A model generated the notes under the pieces. The model did no database searches. It was not told the origin of the DNA and saw only the letters and a program-made list of their open reading frames with translations. DNA of 17,154 nt from CAYLJO01 sp964383905 (lineage in GTDB: Bacteria > Acidobacteriota > Blastocatellia > Pyrinomonadales > Pyrinomonadaceae), in the NCBI GenBank assembly GCA_964383905.1, contig CAYLJO010000130.1, forward strand, positions 1-17,154, given 5' to 3'. Of this stretch, positions 7,327 through 14,148 are shown one piece after another. Position 1 is the stretch's first letter; every line of letters starts with the position of its first letter. A program made the translations under genes and the position numbers.

Positions 7327-7371
7327 GTCAGTAATCAGGTATCGGCTTTGAAGCGACTACTGATTACTGAC
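7327..7371 (-). terminator. Stem-loop between gvpA and the sensor kinase gene (attenuator or processing signal)
   Basis: GTCAGTAATCAG (7327-7338) and CTGATTACTGAC (7360-7371) are exact 12-bp reverse complements around a 21-base loop, which can extend the stem with TA/TA and CG/CG pairs. It begins 11 bases past the gvpA stop and ends 5 bases before the kinase ATG. There is no T-run. Stem-loops after gvpA in other organisms raise the level of the gvpA message over downstream genes; a similar role here is inference. Confidence 0.55.
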
Positions 7372-7381
7372 CACTGCTGTC

Positions 7382-7669
7382 CTAGCTTCTCTCCACTTCG
7401 AGCGGGACACGGCGGCGCGTCTCATCTTCGGTGGGCTCAATTGTGCCCGGCGTCAGCGCGGGTCGCGACACGGCAGGCGTTAAGCCGACGGCTTCGGCGT
7501 ACTTCAGGTAGGTGTCAATGGAAGCGACGACGACGCGCGCCTCGACCGTGATCAGGTCAATGCCGACGAGCGAAATGCGCACCCACGCGTCAACGACAAT
7601 GCCCTTGTCCAGCACGCGGTCAAGGACGTCGATCAAACTGGTGCCGCCTGGTGCTCTTTCAACAGCCAT
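7382..7669 (-). CDS. gvpA: Major gas vesicle shell protein GvpA
   Basis: 95 residues. Residues 10-65 carry the canonical GvpA core: SLIDVLDRVLDKGIVVDAWV, then RISLVGIDLITVEARVVVAS and TYLKYAEAVGLT. This helix-strand-strand-helix unit self-assembles into the gas-filled, water-excluding ribs of the vesicle. The DAWV and YLKYAEAVGLT signatures mark the major A type rather than the J/M/S types. Residues 66-95 form a Pro- and Glu-rich tail, longer than in the shortest GvpA proteins. The ATG at 7667-7669 has AAAGGAA about 8 bases upstream, one of the best ribosome sites in the cluster, as expected for the most abundant product. It is the last gvp gene of the run, with about 120 bases between it and the gvpJ-like gene. 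I see no convincing separate promoter there. Confidence 0.96.
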   Translation of the reverse strand: MAVERAPGGTSLIDVLDRVLDKGIVVDAWVRISLVGIDLITVEARVVVASIDTYLKYAEAVGLTPAVSRPALTPGTIEPTEDETRRRVPLEVERS

Positions 7670-7788
7670 TTGCTTAGTTCCTTTGTTTCGAAAGTTGAAA
7701 TATCAAGCACAGCGCGCGAGGGTCGAATTTAGAGTTGAGGGGCAGCACCGGCTGTGCTAAACCACTGCTACCTCTCCAAGGCCGCGCC

Positions 7789-8166
7789 CTAAGAGGGGGT
7801 GCGTTGTTTGCCCTTTTTCGCCCCACCGCCCGCTTTACGAGGGCGCGGCGCGGTCGAAGCTGCGTTCAACCGCCGCACTTCATGCTCAAGCTCCAGGAGG
7901 CGCTCGCGCAGCTCGATGTTTTCCGCTTCGGCGCGCTCGGCGCGCGTCGTCAAATTTGTATCGTAGCGCCACCAGTTCAAGCCGATCTGTTCCGCTTTGT
8001 CTATCGAGCAGACGAGGAGCCGTATTTGCAGCGTCAGCAGCTCGACGTTGGCGAGGGACACCTTGACGTCACCCGCAATGACCAGTCCCTTGTCAAGAAT
8101 TCGGTCCAGCACGTCGACCAGCCCCGGCGGACGTGCGGTGATTAAACTAGATCGCTCGCTCGACAA
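7789..8166 (-). CDS. gvpJ: GvpA-family minor shell protein, GvpJ-like, with coiled-coil basic tail
   Basis: About 125 residues from a TTG at 8164-8166. That start is chosen because a GGGGGAGGGG ribosome site sits 8 bases before it; the frame extends to 8229 without a comparable site. Residues 15-66 are a GvpA-family core (LVDVLDRILDKGLVIAGDV, then VSLANVELLTLQIRLLVCSI and KAEQIGLNWW). The AGDV and LTLQIRLL wording fits the J-type rather than the major protein. Residues about 74-98 form a Glu/Arg/Leu coiled coil (ERAEAENIELRERLLELE), and the last 25 residues are Lys/Arg/Gly/Pro-rich. Minor GvpA homologues are thought to act in nucleating or capping the vesicle cone. Assignment as J rather than M or S is by residue pattern only. 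The neighbours are gvpK upstream and gvpA downstream. Confidence 0.85.
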   Translation of the reverse strand: MSSERSSLITARPPGLVDVLDRILDKGLVIAGDVKVSLANVELLTLQIRLLVCSIDKAEQIGLNWWRYDTNLTTRAERAEAENIELRERLLELEHEVRRLNAASTAPRPRKAGGGAKKGKQRTPS

Positions 8167-8261
8167 TTTCTTCGCCCCTCCCCCTAAGAGGACGGCTCCG
8201 TGCGTAAGACTATGCGAAGGCCGCCACAATCAGCGTGTGACATTAAATTAATTCAACCGCC

Positions 8262-8624
8262 TTAGATCAAGCGCCCGATGGGCCCAAGATCAAGATTGAG
8301 CTCATCGTCCGCCAGCCCGAATTGCGCCTTCAGCTCTTGCATCTTCGCTTCCAATTTCATCAAAGCGAGCCCCAACTCCTCCACTTGCTCCGGCGACAGA
8401 CCGCCGCCCTCCATACGCCTGACCGCCTGCTTTTCCAGCAGGCGGCGGATTAATTCGATCAGAGTCAATACTAGCTTCGCGAGGCCTTGCTCGACGGATT
8501 GCGCATCAATGTTAATGCGTTCGGGCAAGGAATCCGTCACGTTTCGGAGCTGCTCAACAAACTCCGCTGTGTGCGAAGTATCAATCTCCGGCTCAACCGG
8601 AGGGGGGTTATCGGGGGAAGGCAT
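8262..8624 (-). CDS. gvpK: Gas vesicle protein GvpK
   Basis: 120 residues from the ATG at 8622-8624; the frame extends ten codons to a TTG at 8654, but GAGG lies about 11 bases before the ATG. Family hallmarks run from about residue 38: INIDAQSVEQGLAKLVLTLI, then ELIRRLLEKQAVRRMEGG, then LSPEQVEELGLALMKLEAKM, and the C-terminal DLNLDLGP-like segment (ELNLDLGPIGRLI). GvpK is a helical accessory protein needed for proper vesicle formation in several systems; its exact role is not settled. The proline-rich N-terminus (residues 1-14) is not conserved in the family. The gene lies between the third GvpF/L gene and the gvpJ-like gene, in the usual company of these families. Confidence 0.95.
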   Translation of the reverse strand: MPSPDNPPPVEPEIDTSHTAEFVEQLRNVTDSLPERINIDAQSVEQGLAKLVLTLIELIRRLLEKQAVRRMEGGGLSPEQVEELGLALMKLEAKMQELKAQFGLADDELNLDLGPIGRLI

Positions 8625-8655
8625 CAGCCAATGTACCTCGAACCAAGGTCGCAAT

Positions 8656-9405
8656 TCAAGAGCGAATCTCGCAGAAGCTGTATGGGGGCCACGCGCCGCT
8701 CGTCAAGAAATGCAGGTCACCGCGTTCCTCACGCGCCCGCCGGACGCATTCGCGGTACTCTCCGAGCCGCTCGCGTTTGACCAGATGGGAGGCCGCCACG
8801 ACCAGTGATTCCGCCGGCCGCACCCGTACGCTCGACTCTTGCACGGTATCGCGCAGTCGGCCGGCCAGCCACGCGGCGATCTCTTCCGCCTGCGCCCGTC
8901 GCCTCTCGTCGCCCAGGATTCCGCGCCGCTTTTCGGACAGGAAGGCTGTGCCGCTCTTTAGAGTAACGGCTTCAGCAGCGCTTCGTGCATCTAACACCTC
9001 GTCGTTTTCCGTTTTGGCTCCGTGTGCGATTAATTCGCCGTCTTTAGTCGCCTCAACATTCCAGATTACCTTGACACTCATTTCGACGCAGCCGCGCACG
9101 CGCCGCAGCGACTCGTGCAACGCGGGTCGCTGCGAAGTGATATAACCCTGAAGCCGGTCGGCGCTGACCAGCGTGCCGAACCGGAACGGTAACGGCGTAG
9201 TACGGGCGAGCACGTGGGCGACGACGCCGTTATGCGCCGATACGTTTTCCCGTGACGCCGGGACCGTCCCGCCGTTAAACTCGCTCACCACCACCGCGAT
9301 ATCCTGGGATTGGATGAGGCGCGGCTGAGCGCCCCCGACGCCGGTGGCCGGCTCGATCAGAGACGGCGCAATATCATCACCGAGGCAATAAGCATAAAGA
9401 TTCAT
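8656..9405 (-). CDS. Gas vesicle protein, GvpF/GvpL family (third copy in the cluster)
   Basis: 249 residues from the ATG at 9403-9405 (MNLYAYCLGDD); a TTG at 9432 would add nine residues. The GvpF/L family is visible from the N-terminal strand with an aromatic-Tyr-Cys element (LYAYCLG), the central LPFRFGTLVSADRLQGYI block (the usual P-x-x-F/R-F-G-T element), and the C-terminal signature SGAWPPYSFCEI, which corresponds to GPWPPYNF. Proteins of this family bind GvpA and are thought to prevent its aggregation or nucleate assembly. The middle region (about residues 105-200) is the most divergent of the three copies here. F and L types cannot be separated with confidence, so no letter is given. 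The gene precedes gvpK on the same strand, with a gap of about 31 bases. Confidence 0.88.
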   Translation of the reverse strand: MNLYAYCLGDDIAPSLIEPATGVGGAQPRLIQSQDIAVVVSEFNGGTVPASRENVSAHNGVVAHVLARTTPLPFRFGTLVSADRLQGYITSQRPALHESLRRVRGCVEMSVKVIWNVEATKDGELIAHGAKTENDEVLDARSAAEAVTLKSGTAFLSEKRRGILGDERRRAQAEEIAAWLAGRLRDTVQESSVRVRPAESLVVAASHLVKRERLGEYRECVRRAREERGDLHFLTSGAWPPYSFCEIRS

Positions 9406-9464
9406 AGAACGATGGCCGGCGGCCGGTGGCAAGCAGTCGGGTGAAGGCAGACCTTTCCATCCTG

Positions 9465-9692
9465 CTACTCGTCGCCTGTCACTTTCTTGATCTCAGCAGC
9501 CCGCTGGCGCTCGCTGAGAACTTCATGGGCCGTCTCGACTGAGCTCAGCAAAACGTTGAGGCCGACGAAGATCAGATCAATATCAGCTACCGAGATCGTA
9601 ATCTCACCGGCGATCACAAGCCCCCGGTTGAGGACGTGGTCGAGCGTCTCCAGGAGCGATAGCTCACTGTGCTCTAAATCTTCATCCGCCAT
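9465..9692 (-). CDS. Short GvpA-family minor protein (GvpS/GvpM-like)
   Basis: 75 residues. The core SLLETLDHVLNRGLVIAGEI followed by TISVADIDLIFVGLNVLLSS and VETAHEV is a GvpA-family fold. The DLIFVGLNVLLSSVETA wording resembles GvpS/GvpM-type minor proteins rather than GvpA itself: it lacks DAWV and the YLKYAEAVGL helix. Such homologues are needed in small amounts for vesicle nucleation. The acidic N-terminus (MADEDLEHSE) and short charged C-terminus are specific to this copy. The ribosome site is weak. It lies between two GvpF/L genes, which suggests that it works with them. S versus M cannot be decided by eye, so no symbol is given. Confidence 0.85.
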   Translation of the reverse strand: MADEDLEHSELSLLETLDHVLNRGLVIAGEITISVADIDLIFVGLNVLLSSVETAHEVLSERQRAAEIKKVTGDE

Positions 9693-9714
9693 AGGTTCTA
9701 TTACCGCTGGGATT

Positions 9715-9731
9715 TGAAATTTGGGATTTCA
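9715..9731. repeat. Small inverted repeat between the short GvpA-family gene and a GvpF/L gene
   Basis: TGAAAT (9715-9720) and ATTTCA (9726-9731) form a 6-bp stem with a 5-base loop in the AT-rich 51-base gap between two gvp genes. It is small and could be chance, but this is one of the few non-coding gaps within the cluster. Confidence 0.25.
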
Positions 9732-9743
9732 GACCTCAGATCC

Positions 9744-10598
9744 TCATTGAGCTGTCGCGAAATTATAAGCCGGCCAGGGCCCTGTCAACTCCAGTTGAAA
9801 CCCTGCGGGGGCGTGCTCTTGCGCAAGGCGCTCCGCCACTGCACGAAACTCATCAAACCCCGTGCGTGCCACGAGGAACGCGAGTTTTGCCACCATCTCA
9901 CCGTGTTCCGTCGCTTCGTCTTTCAGCACGCGCAGGCGCGTTGCGCCGTCACAGCGGGCGGCTAGCTCGCGTTCGATCAGCGCCGTCACACGCTTTGTTT
10001 CGGCACGCGCCTCGTCTTTGCGCAATGCGTCAATCTTTTTGCCCAGTAGGTAGGACTGACCCGGAGGGGCGGCACTGGCACGTTCGCTCAACTCCTTCAG
10101 CCGTGGGCTAAGAGCCGTGATGTCATTCAGCAGCTTCACCTGGTCGCTGTAGACGTTAACTCCCCACTCCTGCCGCCCGCGGAGGCGCTCGATGATCGAG
10201 CGCAGCTCACCCTCTCTCTGCGAAAGCATTTGCTCAATGCCGCGGCGGTCGAGATAAATGGTGCCGAAGCGCAGCGGGATGACGCTCGCGCGCGAGGCAA
10301 AATACTCCACGATCTTCTCGTGACGCATCGCCCTGGTGGCAGTCCATGTCGGGTCGGTGAGGCGCGCCTGCAGCGCCTCTTCACTGTAATCCGCTAAGGG
10401 TACGGCGCTGGCAACCGCTGCCAGTCGCCCGCTACTCACTGAATCGACGGGGGCGTCCTCTTCGATGCCGGCCGGCACGGCACCTCCGATCAGCGGGGCG
10501 AGAGCGTCCTGTTCACCCACGCAGTACACATAGATGGCGTGAGATTTTCCCCGCCCCCGCTCTCCACGCTCACCTTTTTTCGGCTTCCGCGGGCTCAT
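9744..10598 (-). CDS. Gas vesicle protein, GvpF/GvpL family (second copy)
   Basis: 284 residues. A basic, Lys/Arg/Gly-rich leader (1-18) precedes the family fold: the N-terminal strand HAIYVYCVGEQ, the central block SVIPLRFGTIYLDRRGIEQM, the helical hairpin region (about 120-215) and the C-terminal signature LTGPWPAYNF (near 270-279). GvpF/L proteins bind GvpA and support assembly. Its ATG overlaps the stop of the ATPase gene by 4 bases (ATGA), implying translational coupling and similar expression. It is the longest of the three GvpF/L proteins here. Residues about 155-240 carry many Arg, Glu and Ala and look helical, as in the GvpL type, but F versus L is not decided. Confidence 0.92.
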   Translation of the reverse strand: MSPRKPKKGERGERGRGKSHAIYVYCVGEQDALAPLIGGAVPAGIEEDAPVDSVSSGRLAAVASAVPLADYSEEALQARLTDPTWTATRAMRHEKIVEYFASRASVIPLRFGTIYLDRRGIEQMLSQREGELRSIIERLRGRQEWGVNVYSDQVKLLNDITALSPRLKELSERASAAPPGQSYLLGKKIDALRKDEARAETKRVTALIERELAARCDGATRLRVLKDEATEHGEMVAKLAFLVARTGFDEFRAVAERLAQEHAPAGFQLELTGPWPAYNFATAQ

Positions 10599-12766
10599 CG
10601 GCCTCCGGCCCGCCCCCCGCGTGCTTTCGCATCAGAGCGTTTTGCCCGGACGGGGGCGGCCGCGTGTGAGGGCGCAAGTAATGCTGCCGCGGGACCCCAT
10701 TGGTTCAAGTGTTCGCGCAACTGACGGCGGCCGCGTATGTCATGCGGTTGCTGCGGGGCGATGTACAGGAGGCTGATGCCCTTGATCCTCTTCCGAAAAG
10801 CTTTGATCACGCCTTCCTGTGAGCGGCGGCGGGCGGCGCAAAAGTCGCAGGACGCCGCGGCTTCGCCCGGCACGAGCATGTTAATTAAAAGGTGTCGCAT
10901 AGGTATTTTAAGCCGCCGCAGACTATCGGCCAATCGCGCCGTCTCCTCAAGACTCATGTGTTCGGGGATGGCGACGCCGATAAACTCGCACTGCTCGGCG
11001 TCGGTCAACAGCGCGATCACCCGTTTGATGTTCTTCGAGAGGGCGATGAGTTCCTCGGCGACACCTGTCGGGTGCACGATGTTCTTATATTTCAGGAGAA
11101 GCTTGATAAAGGTGCGCACCCACGAGAGGGCGACCTCGGGCAACTCCAGAAAGCGCACCAGATGGCCGGTCGGGGCGCTGTCGAGCACGATTGATGTGTA
11201 ACCGCCCTGGTCGAGCAGGTCGCTGATGGCGCTCAAGGCCGCGATCTCATCGATACCGGGCGGGGCGAGCGCCACCAATTCACGCATCGCTTCCCGGTCA
11301 AACCGGATCTCCCAGCCCGAGCTTCCCGTCAACGAATCAAACAACTCATCAATCCATGTTCGGTAGCGCTTCCTTAACTCTTCGAAGCGGGCGGTCGGAT
11401 CAATCTCCATCCCGTCGAGATTTGCTTGCCCTCCGACCCCCCGTTTCAACTCGCCGATGCGCTCATCGAAACTGTCGGAAAGTGAGTGCGCCGGATCAAT
11501 GGAAAAGATGAGCACGCGCGCATCCTGGTGTCTCTCGGCGAGCGCTAGTGCCGCCGCCGCCGCCGCGGTCGTCTTGCCAACGCCCCCCTTACCTCCGAAG
11601 ATCAGCAGGTGGCGCGGCTCGGTGAAGAATTCCGTAGGATACTTGCCCTGTACCTGCGGCGCCGGTTTGGCGCCGGAAGAAGGGCGCGCTTTCGCGACGG
11701 CCGGGGCTGCGCCGACCTTCGCGTCTGCGACATCAGCCCCTCCCCAGACGATCTGCGCAAATCGGCGAAGCGCATCGGGCCCGCGTACCTCTCCGGCGAG
11801 GAGCGGCGCAGGGTGGAGGCGCAGCCCGTCAAAGTGTCGGGTAATCTGTTCAAGCCAGGGCTTCTGTGCTTCAACACGCGCGCGGCAATAGGGGCATCCC
11901 TCATGCTCACCCTCGACACGGTTGACGATCAGATCGGTGACTGGCACGCCGTCCTGCTGAAGCAGGACATAATAGCGCATGGTCTCCTCCACGCCCATCG
12001 CTTCCGGGATGGTGACGAGCGTAAAGGCGGCGAGACCTTTGTCATAGAGCATGGCCCGCACGCGCTCGATTCTTTCAGCCAGATCACGCAGAAAAAGATC
12101 GACCTCATCCTCACGCGCCCGCCGCCCGCCCGCAAAATGCGCGACCATGTAGCGGTGCTTGTCGGCCATCCGATCAAGCGCCCGGAGCATGTGCGAGAAG
12201 ACTTCGGGCAGTTGCAGCAGGCGCGAAGTGTGGCCCGACGGGGCCGTGTCGACGACGACGCGCGTGTAAGAATCGGTGCGGTCGAACTCGCTCAATTCAA
12301 AGAGCGCCATCACCTCGTCCATGCCCGGCAGGGAGAGGTTCAACAGCTCGTCGATGTCGCTTTCATCGAGGAGGGAGCCGCGCTCGGCGATCTCGGCGAG
12401 AATCGCGCGGTGCTCGGATTTGAATTTCGCAAGGGCGACGCTCGCGTCCATCTCATAGGCGAGGAGGCGTGAATCTCCGCGGCGTGCGATCTCGACCAAA
12501 CGGTCGCCGACCTCGACCTCTAAACTGTCGGAGAGCGAGTGGGCCGGATCGGTGGAGAATAGCAGAATCTGTTCGCCGCCCTTTCGGGATCCGGCCTGAT
12601 CCAGTAGATACAGCGCCGCGGCCGAGGCGGCCGTTGTTTTACCGACACCGCCTTTGCCTCCGAAAAAAAGGTATCGCGATGGGGGAAGGCCGGGCGCGGA
12701 AGGGAAGGATGGCAGAGACGCTTCACCGCCCGGGCGGAGCTTCTTCTCGCCTTTCGCCCTCTTCAC
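10595..12766 (-). CDS. Tandem ArsA/Get3-type P-loop ATPase in the gas vesicle operon
   Basis: 723 residues in two homologous halves joined by a linker at about 345-385. Half 1 has the deviant Walker A GGKGGVGKTT (36-45), switch I STDPAHSLSD (71-80), switch II VDTAPSGH (172-179) and CPYC at 291-294. Half 2 repeats these: GGKGGVGKTT (391-400), SIDPAHSLSD (422-431), LDSAPTGH (528-535) and CDFC at 640-643. The only other cysteine is C593, and no ars gene is adjacent, so arsenite pumping is unlikely. The CxxC pairs match the zinc-binding pair that holds Get3/TRC40 dimers together; here the two heads are fused in one chain. Get3 shields hydrophobic membrane segments, so chaperoning of hydrophobic Gvp proteins is a reasonable inference. 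It starts at GTG 12766, 6 bases after gvpG, and overlaps the next gvp gene by 4 bases. Confidence 0.92.
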   Translation of the reverse strand: MKRAKGEKKLRPGGEASLPSFPSAPGLPPSRYLFFGGKGGVGKTTAASAAALYLLDQAGSRKGGEQILLFSTDPAHSLSDSLEVEVGDRLVEIARRGDSRLLAYEMDASVALAKFKSEHRAILAEIAERGSLLDESDIDELLNLSLPGMDEVMALFELSEFDRTDSYTRVVVDTAPSGHTSRLLQLPEVFSHMLRALDRMADKHRYMVAHFAGGRRAREDEVDLFLRDLAERIERVRAMLYDKGLAAFTLVTIPEAMGVEETMRYYVLLQQDGVPVTDLIVNRVEGEHEGCPYCRARVEAQKPWLEQITRHFDGLRLHPAPLLAGEVRGPDALRRFAQIVWGGADVADAKVGAAPAVAKARPSSGAKPAPQVQGKYPTEFFTEPRHLLIFGGKGGVGKTTAAAAAALALAERHQDARVLIFSIDPAHSLSDSFDERIGELKRGVGGQANLDGMEIDPTARFEELRKRYRTWIDELFDSLTGSSGWEIRFDREAMRELVALAPPGIDEIAALSAISDLLDQGGYTSIVLDSAPTGHLVRFLELPEVALSWVRTFIKLLLKYKNIVHPTGVAEELIALSKNIKRVIALLTDAEQCEFIGVAIPEHMSLEETARLADSLRRLKIPMRHLLINMLVPGEAAASCDFCAARRRSQEGVIKAFRKRIKGISLLYIAPQQPHDIRGRRQLREHLNQWGPAAALLAPSHAAAPVRAKRSDAKARGGRAGGR

Positions 12767-12772
12767 CTCTGA

Positions 12773-13099
12773 TTACCTCTCACCCGGTTCCCAGAACCCG
12801 CCCTCTTCATCCCCGCCGGCCTCGATGACGATGGAAGATGATTCGGCGGTGTGTACCTGCTGCAAAAGCTCGAGCTGGCGCGCTTTGATCACGCGCAGGC
12901 GCGCGAAGAGTTCCGCCTCACGCTCGGCAAATTCTTCTTCGCTAATCTCTTCCAGCTCGAGGCGCATCTGCAGCTCAAGCAACTGCTCTTTGATGACGGT
13001 GTCGTCATTCAACTCCTGATCAGCAATTTTCTGAATCTGATTCAGGATGAACTTGAAGCCGGAGACAGGGGCGAGCAAAATGTCATCTATTAAGAACAT
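12773..13099 (-). CDS. gvpG: Gas vesicle protein GvpG
   Basis: 108 residues from the ATG at 13097-13099, preceded by AGGTGAG. The frame extends to 13234, but that part overlaps gvpF and is Ser/Thr/Pro-rich shadow sequence. The family start is clear: MFLIDDILLAPVSGFKFIL followed by a long charged helix (residues 20-75) with ELQMRLELEEISEEEFAERE, typical of GvpG. GvpG is a small accessory protein that associates with GvpF-type proteins during assembly. The C-terminus (about 82-108) is extended and acidic compared with the usual 80-90 residue family members. It begins 7 bases after the gvpF stop and ends 6 bases before the ATPase start, so the three are surely one transcript. Confidence 0.94.
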   Translation of the reverse strand: MFLIDDILLAPVSGFKFILNQIQKIADQELNDDTVIKEQLLELQMRLELEEISEEEFAEREAELFARLRVIKARQLELLQQVHTAESSSIVIEAGGDEEGGFWEPGER

Positions 13100-13106
13100 T
13101 AAGAGC

Positions 13107-13928
13107 TCACCTGGAAATCGCTTCCGTAGTTGCGCCTTCACCGCGCTCGAGCTTGAGGCGGATGTGGACGAAGTTGTAGGGGGGCCACGGGCCGGTGTAC
13201 TTAAAGGAGAGTTTGCCTTCGTACTTGGCGGCAATCTCTTTCACTTTTTGGTCGAACTCAGCCTCGCGGTCGCGCTCGATCAGGAAAGCGGCGTTCATGA
13301 TCATTCGATCGCCGATCGGCTTGTTGGCGCGCGAAGCGACGGCGGTGTCGCGCAGGACCGCGTAGACTTCGCGCACGTAAGCGTCGGCCTGCTCCGTCAG
13401 CGCGGTCTCGACGAGCCGGCCCAGTTGCATCCGCGCAAAATAGGTCGAGCCGGTGGCGCGCGAAGTGATCTGTTCTTTGAGGTGGCGTATCTCTTCATTC
13501 TCCTGTTCGATCTCGGCGATGACGCGGTCGCGATCCCAATTAACCTTCAGGCCGAACTCGACTTTGCCCTGCATCTTGGCGAGCACGTCGCGCAGCGCAT
13601 CGTAAGTGCCCCGCATCAGCTCGATGATGTCATCTTCGGTGCGGAAGAGGGCGCCGAAGGCCATCGGCAGGACGGTAAACTCACGCATCACGGTCTCGTT
13701 GACCTGTTCATGCGCGAAGACATTTTCACGGGTCGGGTCGTAAACGACGAGCGGGGTGTTGGAAACAACCGCCGCCAGCCCGTCGTAGTGCACCGTATAA
13801 ACCTCGTCGCCGCGCCCGCCGATACCCATCGGCCCGAACGAACGAGGCTCCTTGGCTTCGATAATGCAATAGATGTACTTGCCTTCCGGTGGGGGGGCGG
13901 CAGAATTTTGCTCTGGTTCGCTGGACAT
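13107..13928 (-). CDS. gvpF: Gas vesicle protein GvpF (first GvpF/L copy)
   Basis: 273 residues from the ATG at 13926-13928 (MSSEPEQ); a GTG at 13943 would add five residues. The sequence fits GvpF well: the N-terminal strand GKYIYCIIEAKEPRSFG, the element GLAAVVSNTPL, then NVFAHEQVNETVM and VLPMAFGALFRTEDDIIELM, a helical middle, and the C-terminal signature KYTGPWPPYNFVHIRLKLE. GvpF is known to contact GvpA and to lie at the gas-facing side of the vesicle in the one case studied. It is the first gene of the minus-strand run and is followed by gvpG, the order usual for gvpF-gvpG pairs. The operon promoter should lie in the 420-base gap upstream. This copy most resembles classical GvpF, so it gets the symbol. 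Confidence 0.93.
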   Translation of the reverse strand: MSSEPEQNSAAPPPEGKYIYCIIEAKEPRSFGPMGIGGRGDEVYTVHYDGLAAVVSNTPLVVYDPTRENVFAHEQVNETVMREFTVLPMAFGALFRTEDDIIELMRGTYDALRDVLAKMQGKVEFGLKVNWDRDRVIAEIEQENEEIRHLKEQITSRATGSTYFARMQLGRLVETALTEQADAYVREVYAVLRDTAVASRANKPIGDRMIMNAAFLIERDREAEFDQKVKEIAAKYEGKLSFKYTGPWPPYNFVHIRLKLERGEGATTEAISR

Positions 13929-14085
13929 TTGCTTTTCAGGCACCTCAAATTTTAACGAGCCGCTTCCCCGTCAAATAGGTTGGTTGATCAGAACAGTTAA
14001 ATTCGACAGACGAATATTCTGAACCGGACCAAGCTATTTAAATACGGGAGGAGAGCGACGAAGCTTTAGGTCGGGGAGCATTCAC

Positions 14086-14138
14086 GCGCGCGCCCCATAA
14101 TTTCACGAGCCAGCTATAATAATAAAGCGGCGCGCGCC
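14086..14138. repeat. Pair of GCGCGCGCC direct repeats in the gvp upstream region
   Basis: GCGCGCGCC occurs at 14086-14094 and 14130-14138, 44 bases apart (about four helical turns), followed by similar bases (CCATAA and ATTAA). The second copy lies within the 10-bp palindrome GGCGCGCGCC (14129-14138). They flank the AT-rich -10-like patch. They could be operator sites for a regulator of the gas vesicle run, or simple GC-rich coincidence. Confidence 0.3.
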
Positions 14139-14148
14139 ATTAAGGCAA
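14119..14148 (-). promoter_or_regulatory. Candidate promoter for the gas vesicle run
   Basis: On the minus strand TTGCCT (14143-14148) is followed after 18 bases by TATTAT (14119-14124), or after 17 by TTATTA. The 10-bp palindrome GGCGCGCGCC lies in the spacer. Transcription from here would give a leader of about 180 bases before gvpF. The match is moderate, and the first gene could instead use an ECF or other alternative sigma factor. Confidence 0.3.

Noticed and set aside
11609..12472. 287-residue open frame on the plus strand within the ATPase gene
   Set aside because: It lies wholly antisense to a protein with two clear P-loop halves. Its translation is Arg/His-rich low-complexity sequence with no motif, as expected for a GC-rich shadow.
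10595..12766. Arsenite-pump ATPase ArsA
   Set aside because: The double-headed layout fits, but the only cysteines are two CxxC pairs and one other, no arsenical-resistance gene is adjacent, and the gene is embedded between gvp genes. A Get3-like role fits better.
13047..13955. 302-residue plus-strand open frame across gvpF and gvpG
   Set aside because: It is the antisense shadow of two recognised gas vesicle genes and has no domain of its own.
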